This document shows, one piece after another, positions 1-5,959 of a DNA stretch of 7,358 nt; the stretch's first letter is position 1, and every line of letters starts with the position of its first letter. The translations under genes were made by a program, and so were the position numbers. This DNA comes from JBLIKP01 sp047635375. GTDB lineage: Bacteria; Bacteroidota; Bacteroidia; Sphingobacteriales; Sphingobacteriaceae. A model generated the notes under the pieces. It saw only the letters and a program-made list of their open reading frames with translations. It was not told where the DNA came from and searched no databases. The stretch covers positions 1-7,358 of the forward strand of contig JBLIKP010000103.1 of assembly GCA_047635375.1 (NCBI GenBank). The letters run 5' to 3'.

Positions 1-221
1 TTTTTTACTGAATTCGGTCATTATTTTATTTTTTATTATTGAATAATACCAATAAAAGCAAGGCTATTAAAAGGTTTGTACGTAGTTATTAACGCCTTGT
101 TGATTATCATTCGAAAGGTTATGGGTTGAAACTTTATTTTTCAAATCTCGTAATAACCAATACAACTTTATTTATGATAAAGACCTTAACTTTTTGACTT
201 TACCAAAAAAAACTTTAACCT

Positions 222-923
222 ATGAAAAATTTAATCACAAAATTTATGAAGGTGGCATTCCTTGCCATTATTTTAGCCCTTGGATTAAATGCAATGGCAA
301 AAGCACAAACCGTAGACACTGTATGTGCAAAATCAAATGAATATTACTCAGTATCATCAGATTTAATGGGCTCAACTTTCGATTGGATCGTTTCTGTTGG
401 AGGAGCCATCAATTTTGGACAAGGAACAGATAGTATAACCATTGATTGGATCGTTTCTGATGGAGGAGCCATCAATTTTGGACAAGGAACAGATAGTATA
501 ACCATTGATTGGGGAAATACAGCGGGCCTTTACAACTTAAAGGTTGTTGAAACCAGTGCAGACGGCTGTTTGGGTGACACGATGTCACTGGACATACAAG
601 TGGTTAACAAGCCAAAAGGAGCCATGGCTGGAGACAATACACTGTGTCATAATGAAGAGAGCGACATCACAATGGAGCTAACTGGTATTGCACCGTGGGA
701 ATTCACATATGCTAAAAATGGTGCAGACACAACTATCTCAGGAATTACTACAACTCCTTACTCATTCACTCATACAAACAGTACAAACACTTCAGGTGGT
801 TCAACATCTACGGCTTACACAATTGGTGTAGTTAATGATAAGTACTGCACTAATGTTGGAACTGGTTCGGCTACAGTAACCAACAATCCTAAGCCTCAAA
901 CTTCTAGCATTCGTCGCCGATAG
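222..923 (+). CDS. Exported Ig/PKD-like repeat protein lacking a type IX sorting domain
   Basis: A 233-residue predicted exported protein of unknown specific function. It starts with a signal peptide: charged residues (K2, K7, K10), a hydrophobic run at about 11-23, and a likely cleavage at AKA|Q after residue 28. Met9 (base 246) is an equally plausible start that keeps the signal. Two Ig/PKD-like beta modules follow, about 29-130 (C35, C116) and 131-225 (C142, C209), resembling repeats of SprB-like Bacteroidota surface proteins. Residues 54-95 are a tandem 21-residue duplication. The first module is paralogous to the N-terminus of the next gene: both begin AQT-[VI]-DTVCA and share DWGN..GLY and [ED]GC-[LV]-G. 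Unlike that neighbour it ends at SSIRRR with no C-terminal sorting domain, so it may be periplasmic, depend on a partner, or be a truncated remnant. Only 30 bp separate it from the next gene, so co-transcription is likely. No matching promoter was found upstream. The reading frame is secure; the function is not. Confidence 0.8.
   Translation: MKNLITKFMKVAFLAIILALGLNAMAKAQTVDTVCAKSNEYYSVSSDLMGSTFDWIVSVGGAINFGQGTDSITIDWIVSDGGAINFGQGTDSITIDWGNTAGLYNLKVVETSADGCLGDTMSLDIQVVNKPKGAMAGDNTLCHNEESDITMELTGIAPWEFTYAKNGADTTISGITTTPYSFTHTNSTNTSGGSTSTAYTIGVVNDKYCTNVGTGSATVTNNPKPQTSSIRRR
381..506 (+). repeat. 63-bp in-frame tandem duplication, two units
   Basis: Unit 1 is 381-443 and unit 2 is 444-506. They match at 62 of 63 positions; the only difference is T397 versus A460, which changes Val59 to Asp80. 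The hexamer GATTGG opens each unit and appears once more at 507-512 just after unit 2, so the duplication is bounded by 6-bp microhomology. Each unit encodes 21 residues running from DWIVS to DSITI, so the frame is kept. The paralogous gene at 954-2006 has only one equivalent segment, which points to a recent gain here rather than an old repeat array. Confidence 0.97.
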
Positions 924-953
924 TTGACTGGACATTAAGGCCAACTTACATCC

Positions 954-2006
954 ATGCAAATACTAAAGAAACATATTATCCTGTTATTGGGAATGATTTT
1001 AAGCACTCCAATGTTAACACTAGCACAAACAATAGATACAGTTTGTGCCGGTGAAACTGGAGCTTATTACGAAGTAGATAACACAACAGGTTCCAATTAC
1101 TTTTGGAACGTTGAGGGTGCTACCGATGTAATTGCTGATGGTCGTTACTTTATAACTGTGGATTGGGGAAATGACCCCGGGCTTTATCCAATTGAAGTCA
1201 CTGAAACCAGCAGCGAAGGCTGTGTGGGTGAACCTCAACGTGCATACGTTATGGTTGTAGCTCCTCCCAATGCTGAAATAATGGGACCAAATCAGGTATG
1301 CTTTGGCGATGAAATAGCACTTTCTATTATTAGCGCTAACTCTGCAATTTGGAACACTGGTGAAAAAGGCCAAAAAATTCATGTTAGACCCTTAAACGAC
1401 AAGATTTTTTGGGCGTATATTGAAGAATATGGCTGCTCAAGTGATACTGCAAATAAATATGTAGCTGTTAATGAGGCGCCGCAAGTTGATTTCAAAATCA
1501 ATCCCGTAAATCCAAAGGAAGATGACCCTATTCGGTTTATTCCCCAAGGACCAGACCTTAGAAAATTCTACTGGAATTTAGATACAAATTCAACGGTTAT
1601 TTCAAATGCACGAATTCCTTCAATTACATTTGCCTCTCCTGGAAAAAAGGTGGCAGTATTAATTGCTACCGACAATAATAAATGTTTTACCAAAGTTACC
1701 AGAGAGTTTTATGTGGCTGAAAAAGGCAATAAAGTGTTGATTGCCCATCCAAACACTTTCACACCTAATGGAGATGGTAATAACGATTATTTTGAAATTC
1801 AGGCCAATGAAGAAATTCAGAAATTTGAACTTCAAATATTCAACCGCTGGGGAGAGCGCGTGTTTGTTTCGAATAACTTAGAAAATCAATGGGACGGAAC
1901 ATTTAAGGGGGAACCAGTAAAGCTGGGAGCTTATATTTTACAAATAAATGCCGTAATCGGTGGGTATCCTGTAAATGAAAAAAGTGTTCTGAACGTGGTC
2001 TATTAA
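954..2006 (+). CDS. Secreted Ig/PKD protein with gliding-motility/T9SS C-terminal domain
   Basis: A 350-residue protein predicted to cross the inner membrane by Sec and the outer membrane by the type IX secretion system. The signal peptide has K5, K6, a hydrophobic stretch at about 8-23, and likely cleavage at TLA|Q after residue 24. An Ig-like module at about 25-103 (C31, C90) is paralogous to the preceding gene. A second Ig-like module lies at 104-174 (C116, C161), and a PKD-like module at 175-256 contains FYWNLD and FASPGKKVAVLIATD. Residues about 260-350 form the CHU_C/gliding-motility-associated (type B) sorting domain, recognisable by FTPNGDGNND (269-278), IFNRWGERVF (295-304), WDGTF (313-317) and LGAYIL (324-329). 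That assignment is strong. Such proteins are usually released or kept on the surface, often with a PorP/SprF-like partner, but none is visible here. It follows the first paralog by 30 bp and is ended by a strong terminator. The adhesive or structural role is inferred. Confidence 0.92.
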   Translation: MQILKKHIILLLGMILSTPMLTLAQTIDTVCAGETGAYYEVDNTTGSNYFWNVEGATDVIADGRYFITVDWGNDPGLYPIEVTETSSEGCVGEPQRAYVMVVAPPNAEIMGPNQVCFGDEIALSIISANSAIWNTGEKGQKIHVRPLNDKIFWAYIEEYGCSSDTANKYVAVNEAPQVDFKINPVNPKEDDPIRFIPQGPDLRKFYWNLDTNSTVISNARIPSITFASPGKKVAVLIATDNNKCFTKVTREFYVAEKGNKVLIAHPNTFTPNGDGNNDYFEIQANEEIQKFELQIFNRWGERVFVSNNLENQWDGTFKGEPVKLGAYILQINAVIGGYPVNEKSVLNVVY

Positions 2007-2028
2007 ACCATTCACAATGGAAACATAT

Positions 2029-2057
2029 AGGGCAATCTGAATAAGATTGCCCTTTTT
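2029..2057 (+). terminator. Strong rho-independent terminator after the secreted-protein pair
   Basis: A perfect 10-bp stem, AGGGCAATCT (2029-2038) pairing with AGATTGCCCT (2044-2053), encloses the 5-base loop GAATA and runs into TTTTT (2053-2057). It lies 22 bp after the stop of the + strand gene. The T-tract ends on the last base of the convergent minus-strand gene's stop codon. Read on the minus strand the stem is followed by ATATGTTTCC, a poor U-tract, so it should work mainly for + strand transcription. Confidence 0.92.
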
Positions 2058-2668
2058 CATTTCCTGATAATTATACTGTTTACCACATTGTTTTTTCGGT
2101 ATTCAATGTTTCGAATTATCTGTTCAATTTCTCTATCTTCTCCTTTTGGGTCGTATTTGGCTTTTAAATTATGACCGAATATGCGTGCTAATCCTTGCCA
2201 AAATACAGCTGAAAACCCGCCTCGCAATTCCTTTACCACTTCATATCCTGTATCGCTAGTTTCCCTATCAATAAGCTTAATAAGAATTCTTCCCTGGGTA
2301 ACCGTAAGATTTTTTAGTTGTCCTGAGAATTCATCTTTAATTTCCCTTTCCGTTTGCTTGGCTAATTTTTTTCGCTCTCTTTTGTTTTCAACTCCTTTTA
2401 ATTCTTCGTTAAGGTCAAAGTATTTTACCCCTGCAAGCTTCGCATAGGGATAAACTTTCTCCACATCCCGAACTAATTTGCGATAAACTCGTTCATCCCT
2501 TACCGACTTAAACTTTCTTGTCGAAACAATACTCACCCCTGGCATATAAACAAGAGGAACCGTATCATTACCAATAATGATAGTGGGCAAAACTCTAAAT
2601 TCTTGAGCCTTTAGCTTCGGCGAAAGCCCAAAAAGAGGAATACAAAGAAGAAAAAGGAATTTTCTCAC
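2057..2668 (-). CDS. DUF4294 exported protein
   Basis: A 203-residue protein that I recognise as DUF4294, a Bacteroidota-restricted family of unknown function. Translation starts at GTG (2668-2666); no ATG lies upstream before an in-frame stop. The first 21 residues look like a Sec signal: R2, K3, a hydrophobic stretch at about 4-15, and likely cleavage at LKA|Q. C9 is inside the hydrophobic core and is not a credible lipobox. The conserved part runs from about 66 to 181: VEKVYPYAKLAG (69-80), a highly charged helical stretch (about 90-113, possible coiled coil), LTVTQGRILIKLIDRET (121-137), KELRGGFSAVFWQG (146-159) and YDPKGED (172-178). The family charge pattern and invariant Trp/Gly residues are intact. 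It is convergent with the secreted-protein pair and divergent from rel. A periplasmic or envelope role is inferred only from the signal peptide. Confidence 0.9.
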   Translation of the reverse strand: MRKFLFLLCIPLFGLSPKLKAQEFRVLPTIIIGNDTVPLVYMPGVSIVSTRKFKSVRDERVYRKLVRDVEKVYPYAKLAGVKYFDLNEELKGVENKRERKKLAKQTEREIKDEFSGQLKNLTVTQGRILIKLIDRETSDTGYEVVKELRGGFSAVFWQGLARIFGHNLKAKYDPKGEDREIEQIIRNIEYRKNNVVNSIIIRK

Positions 2669-2711
2669 GTAGTTTTTTTTATTTAGATGCTTTAAAACCT
2701 AAAACGTTTAT

Positions 2712-2742
2712 CAAATTTAATTAGTTTTATTTGCTAATCAGT
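2712..2742 (-). promoter_or_regulatory. Candidate promoter for the DUF4294 gene
   Basis: On the minus strand, bases 2719-2712 read TAAATTTG, a perfect match to the Bacteroidota -7 element TAnnTTTG. A weak -33-like CTG lies at 2742-2740, 20 bases upstream. Transcription would begin near 2706 and give a leader of about 38 bases before the GTG start. The -7 match is exact, but the -33 match is poor and the region is very AT-rich. Confidence 0.4.
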
Positions 2743-2759
2743 AAATGAAAAATAATTTG
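2730..2759 (+). promoter_or_regulatory. Candidate promoter for rel
   Basis: TTTG at 2730-2733 fits the Bacteroidota -33 element. TAATTTG at 2753-2759, 19 bases downstream, is the -7 consensus TAnnTTTG less one spacer base. Initiation near 2765 would leave a leader of about 38 bases. The imperfect -7 spacing lowers confidence. Confidence 0.35.
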
Positions 2760-2802
2760 GTAAAAAATATTGTAAAAATCTCTAGACACTGGGAAAATTT
2801 GA

Positions 2803-5022
2803 ATGGATAAAATAGATTTCGAAGCGGAGAACCGGGAAATTGCCCGCCATTATAGGAAGCTTCTACGCGCATGTAAGCCCAATCTTCAGAAGGGAGATAA
2901 GAAATTAATCCGCCAAGCCTTTGACATGGCTTTAGAGGCGCATAAGGATATGCGTCGGAAATCGGGGGAACCTTATATTTTTCACCCCATCGCCGTTGCC
3001 CAAATTGTTGCGGAGGAAATCGGTTTAAGCAGTACAAGTATTGTTTGCGCGCTTCTTCACGATGTGGTTGAGGACACTGATATTACCCTTGACGATATAA
3101 AATTGGAGTTTGGGACTACCGTTGCCAAGATTATAGACGGGCTGACTAAAATTTCAGGAGTATTTGACCATAAGTCATCGGCTCAAGCCGAAAATTTCAG
3201 AAAAATGCTTCTCACCCTAGCTGACGACGTTAGAGTGATATTAATTAAGCTTGCCGACAGGTTGCACAACATGCGCACCATGGACAGTATGCCTAGGCAT
3301 AAGCAGCTAAAAATATCGTCAGAGACGATTTATTTATACGCTCCTCTCGCTCATCGTTTGGGGCTATATCCAATAAAAACTGAACTTGAAGATTTAAGTT
3401 TAAAATATAGAGAAACAGGGACCTACAACTTAATTTCCCGAAAACTAACTGATAGCAAATCTACGCGTACACGTTTTATCAACGAGTTTAGCAAGCCAAT
3501 AATAAAAAAGCTTGAAGCGGAAGGTTTGAAATTCAAAATATTCGGACGAGTGAAAAGCATTAATTCCATCTGGAATAAGATGCGAAATAAGGGGATCCCC
3601 TTTGAGGAGGTGTATGACCTTTTCGCCGTAAGAATCGTTATCGACTCTGCAATAGATCAAGAAAAATCTGATAGCTGGAAAGCGTATTCACATGTCACTG
3701 ATATTTATCGTCCTAATCCAGACCGGCTAAGGGACTGGATTTCAACACCAAAGGCAAATGGATACGAATCCCTTCATACCACCGTAATGGGACCAAAAGG
3801 GAAATGGGTAGAAGTGCAGATACGCACGGGCCGTATGGATGAAATTGCCGAAAAAGGTTTCGCAGCGCATTGGAAATACAAAGAAAAAGGCGAAGGCGAT
3901 AATGCCCTTGATGAGTGGATAAGCAACATTAGAGAATTATTAAGCGACCCAGAGGCCAACGCCCTGGATTTCATGGATAACTTCACATTGAATTTATTCA
4001 CGGACGAAATCTTCATCTTCACCCCAAAAGGCGAGTTGAAAAAATTACCCACTACATCAACCGTTTTGGATTTCGCCTATAGCATCCATACCGACATCGG
4101 CGGAAGCTGTATTGGAGGGAAAGTAAACCATAAGCTTGTCCCTATTTCGCATACCTTAAAAAATGGTGACCAGGTAGAAATTATTACTTCCGGTAAGCAA
4201 AAACCCAAAGAAGACTGGCTAAGCTTTGTTGTGACCGCCAAAGCGCGATCGAACGTTAAGAGCTCATTAAAAGATGATAAAAAACTTGTCGCCGATGACG
4301 GAAAGGAGCTTCTTGAGCGCAAAATGCGGAGTTTAAAAATCACCTATAACCAGACTAATATTCATAAAATAAGTAACTTCCTAAAACTCCAAAATTCTCA
4401 GGAATTATTCTTCCTCTTTGGAAAAGGAAAACTTGGGTCGAGTAACCTAAAGGAATATTTAGAATTTTCGAACAGTAAAGTTAAACCTGAGGTGCATAAA
4501 AGCGGTCAAGGTCCAGATCCTGATGCGCAGGTCGATAAATTCATTAAGGAGGTTAAAGGTAAGCCTGATGAAATGCTCATAATTGGTGAGGGGCTTTCGC
4601 AGCTGGACTATAAAATGGCCAATTGCTGTAACCCAATTCCTGGGGATGATATTTTTGGTTTTATTACTATAAACGAAGGGATAAAAATTCATCGGGCAAG
4701 TTGTCCAAACGCAGTAAAACTGATGTCGAGCTTCGGCTACCGAATTGTTAAAGCAAAATGGACTAATCAGAAAGAAATCGCTTTCCTAACGGGAGTAAAG
4801 GTTACTGGAATTGACGATATTGGCGTAATTAACCACATCACCAAGGTGATTTCCAGCGACTTCAAGGTGAACATGCGTTCCATAACCTTTGATGGTAATG
4901 ACGGCGTTTTTGAAGGATCAATGATGCTGTTTGTCCAAGACACAAATCACCTAGAAGAATTGCTGGAACGCCTTAAGAACGTGGAGGGGGTTATATCAGT
5001 AAATAGATATGATGTTAATTAG
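2803..5022 (+). CDS. rel: Bifunctional RelA/SpoT-family (p)ppGpp synthetase/hydrolase
   Basis: A full-length 739-residue stringent-response enzyme. It makes (p)ppGpp from ATP and GDP/GTP and hydrolyses it back, normally while bound to ribosomes or free in the cytoplasm. The HD hydrolase domain (about 35-190) keeps R52, H61, H86-D87, E90-D91 and the LADRLHN motif with D152 and N156, so hydrolysis should be active. The synthetase domain (about 235-365) keeps GRVKS (248-252), YDLFAVR with D272, ANGYESLHT (318-326), EVQIRT (337-342) and AAHWKYK (354-360), so synthesis should be active too. A TGS domain covers about 401-463. A helical region leads to the Cys-rich segment with C608, C609, H630 and C634, and an ACT domain occupies about 661-739. 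The start is firmly set: a TGA at 2800-2802 sits directly before the ATG in the same frame. It diverges from the DUF4294 gene and is followed 70 bp later by fur. RelA versus SpoT naming is arbitrary here because both activities look intact. Confidence 0.98.
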   Translation: MDKIDFEAENREIARHYRKLLRACKPNLQKGDKKLIRQAFDMALEAHKDMRRKSGEPYIFHPIAVAQIVAEEIGLSSTSIVCALLHDVVEDTDITLDDIKLEFGTTVAKIIDGLTKISGVFDHKSSAQAENFRKMLLTLADDVRVILIKLADRLHNMRTMDSMPRHKQLKISSETIYLYAPLAHRLGLYPIKTELEDLSLKYRETGTYNLISRKLTDSKSTRTRFINEFSKPIIKKLEAEGLKFKIFGRVKSINSIWNKMRNKGIPFEEVYDLFAVRIVIDSAIDQEKSDSWKAYSHVTDIYRPNPDRLRDWISTPKANGYESLHTTVMGPKGKWVEVQIRTGRMDEIAEKGFAAHWKYKEKGEGDNALDEWISNIRELLSDPEANALDFMDNFTLNLFTDEIFIFTPKGELKKLPTTSTVLDFAYSIHTDIGGSCIGGKVNHKLVPISHTLKNGDQVEIITSGKQKPKEDWLSFVVTAKARSNVKSSLKDDKKLVADDGKELLERKMRSLKITYNQTNIHKISNFLKLQNSQELFFLFGKGKLGSSNLKEYLEFSNSKVKPEVHKSGQGPDPDAQVDKFIKEVKGKPDEMLIIGEGLSQLDYKMANCCNPIPGDDIFGFITINEGIKIHRASCPNAVKLMSSFGYRIVKAKWTNQKEIAFLTGVKVTGIDDIGVINHITKVISSDFKVNMRSITFDGNDGVFEGSMMLFVQDTNHLEELLERLKNVEGVISVNRYDVN

Positions 5023-5026
5023 CAAA

Positions 5027-5061
5027 TTGTTAGTATATAAAGACTAATAATGATAATTTTG
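5027..5061 (+). promoter_or_regulatory. Candidate promoter of the fur-STAS-purA unit
   Basis: TAATTTTG at 5054-5061 is an exact match to the Bacteroidota -7 consensus TAnnTTTG. A TTG at 5027-5029 could be the -33 element; the 24-base gap is one base longer than the usual 17-23. Initiation near 5068 would give a leader of about 25 bases before the fur ATG. It starts just after the rel stop codon, and no terminator separates rel from fur, so read-through from rel is also possible. Confidence 0.5.
5046..5057 (+). promoter_or_regulatory. fur: Possible Fur-box half: two adjacent NATAAT hexamers
   Basis: AATAAT (5046-5051) is followed directly by GATAAT (5052-5057), overlapping the -7 element. These match two of the three hexamers in the classical Fur box; the third, inverted hexamer is not present, giving about 12 of 19 matches to the full site. 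Position suits autorepression. The match could be chance in AT-rich sequence. Confidence 0.3.
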
Positions 5062-5092
5062 TGTGCCCGTTTAGAATAGTGAGGCAAGAACT

Positions 5093-5584
5093 ATGTCATC
5101 AACCCAAGTAAGAGAAGAAGTAAAAGGAATATTTTCGGCATTTCTGGAGAATAAGAAACTCCGGAAAACCCCTGAAAGGTTTGCCATACTTGATGAAATC
5201 TACTCACGTTCAGATCATTTCGATGTAGAATCTCTTTACATTCACATGAAAAACAGGAACTATCGCGTGAGTCGGGCAACAGTGTATAACACCCTTGAAT
5301 TGCTTTTGGATTGTGATTTAGTGACCAAGCATCAGTTTGGCAAAAACATGGCGCAGTTCGAAAAATCGTTCGGTTACAAACAGCATGACCATATTATTTG
5401 TCGCGATTGCGGTAAAGTTGTAGAATTCTGCGACCCACGTATAGAGGAGATTCAAAGTATGATGGGTGAGTTATTACATTTTGAAATAAACAGTCATAGC
5501 CTTAATCTTTACGGTCATTGCACCACATTAAAGAATGATGGCGCATGTCCTACTTTCAAACCTGTAGCTGAAAAATCAGTGTAA
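5093..5584 (+). CDS. fur: Fur-family ferric-uptake-type metalloregulator
   Basis: A 163-residue cytoplasmic DNA-binding regulator, typical in length for Fur. The winged-helix domain spans about 10-90, with LRKTPERFAIL (23-33) and the recognition helix SRATVYNTLELL (60-71). The dimerisation/metal domain follows, with HDH at 98-100, C103-x2-C106-G107, C113, H135 and H142. The residues equivalent to the PerR-specific aspartates are glutamates, E90 and E111, favouring Fur over PerR. The second structural Cys pair is unusual: C143 and C152 are separated by eight residues instead of the classical CxxC. An in-frame TAG at 5072-5074 and a GAGG (5081-5084) eight bases before the ATG support the start; such a Shine-Dalgarno-like site is uncommon in this phylum. 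The stop codon abuts the next gene's ATG, suggesting coupled translation. The metal sensed is inferred; Zur or Mur behaviour is not excluded. Confidence 0.93.
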   Translation: MSSTQVREEVKGIFSAFLENKKLRKTPERFAILDEIYSRSDHFDVESLYIHMKNRNYRVSRATVYNTLELLLDCDLVTKHQFGKNMAQFEKSFGYKQHDHIICRDCGKVVEFCDPRIEEIQSMMGELLHFEINSHSLNLYGHCTTLKNDGACPTFKPVAEKSV

Positions 5585-5926
5585 ATGGAAATTCAAACAA
5601 AATTTTCAGGTGAAATTCCTGTCATAAGCCTATCCGGTAGTTTAAACTCCTCAATTCAATGTAATGAGCTTTTGAAAGTTCTGGAAGAGGATGTTTTCCC
5701 AAAGTCTACCAAGGTTGTAATAAACATTAAAAACCTTACGTACATGAATTCTGAAGGTATTGGGGTTTTCATTACCATATTAACAAAATCAAGAAATAGA
5801 TCAGGCGAACTGATGCTGACTAACGTTAATCAAACCATCAAGAAGCTACTAGCAATTACAAAGCTTGAGAACATCTTCAACATTGAAGAGACCGAAGCAC
5901 AAGGTGTTGCTTTTCTTACCAAGTAA
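5585..5926 (+). CDS. Single-domain STAS protein (anti-sigma-factor antagonist type)
   Basis: A 113-residue cytoplasmic protein made of one STAS domain, the SpoIIAA/RsbV type. In that family the unphosphorylated form binds an anti-sigma kinase or similar partner and phosphorylation on a serine releases it. The diagnostic stretch LTYMNSEGIGV (51-61) aligns with the SpoIIAA phosphorylation loop: S56 takes the place of the phosphorylated serine, N55 replaces the usual Asp, and G58 and G60 are kept. An N-terminal strand region (about 2-19) and the alternating beta/alpha pattern to residue 112 complete the fold. The ATG starts on the base after the fur stop codon, so it is almost certainly co-translated with fur. 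purA follows after 33 bp. No RsbW/SpoIIAB-like kinase or PP2C phosphatase is in the window, so the partner is unknown. It is most likely a partner-switching regulator, but a signal-independent STAS scaffold is possible. Confidence 0.9.
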   Translation: MEIQTKFSGEIPVISLSGSLNSSIQCNELLKVLEEDVFPKSTKVVINIKNLTYMNSEGIGVFITILTKSRNRSGELMLTNVNQTIKKLLAITKLENIFNIEETEAQGVAFLTK

Positions 5927-5959
5927 TCTGAATAAAAATCAATAAAGAATAAAGAAATT

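Noticed and set aside
29..50. ATTATT-G-AATAAT inverted repeat near the left edge as a terminator of an upstream gene
   Set aside because: The stem is only A/T, no T-tract follows it, and no upstream gene is visible to support it.
166..182. Small hairpin CTTTAT / ATAAAG in the leader of the first gene
   Set aside because: A six-pair, almost all-AT stem is too weak to call a regulatory element or terminator.
187..196. TAACTTTT near the first gene as a -7 promoter element
   Set aside because: It fits 7 of 8 consensus positions, but no TTG lies 17-23 bases upstream, and AT-rich sequence gives such matches often.
911..1053. An alternative + frame that stays open across the junction of the two secreted-protein genes, suggesting a frameshift joining them
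   Set aside because: Most of it overlaps the signal peptide coding region of the second gene in another frame, and its residues do not continue the Ig-like module. The second gene has its own signal peptide, so they are separate genes.
1020..1382. 120-codon minus-strand frame opposite the sorting-domain protein
   Set aside because: It lies wholly inside a well-supported + strand gene and has no recognisable domain, so it is a shadow frame.
2181..2447. 88-codon + strand frame opposite the DUF4294 gene
   Set aside because: It is antisense to conserved DUF4294 motifs, and its composition (Ser/Phe/Leu-rich) is what a reversed coding strand gives.
5093..5584. PerR (peroxide sensor) identity for the Fur-family protein
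   Set aside because: The positions equivalent to PerR's key aspartates are E90 and E111, which is the Fur pattern.
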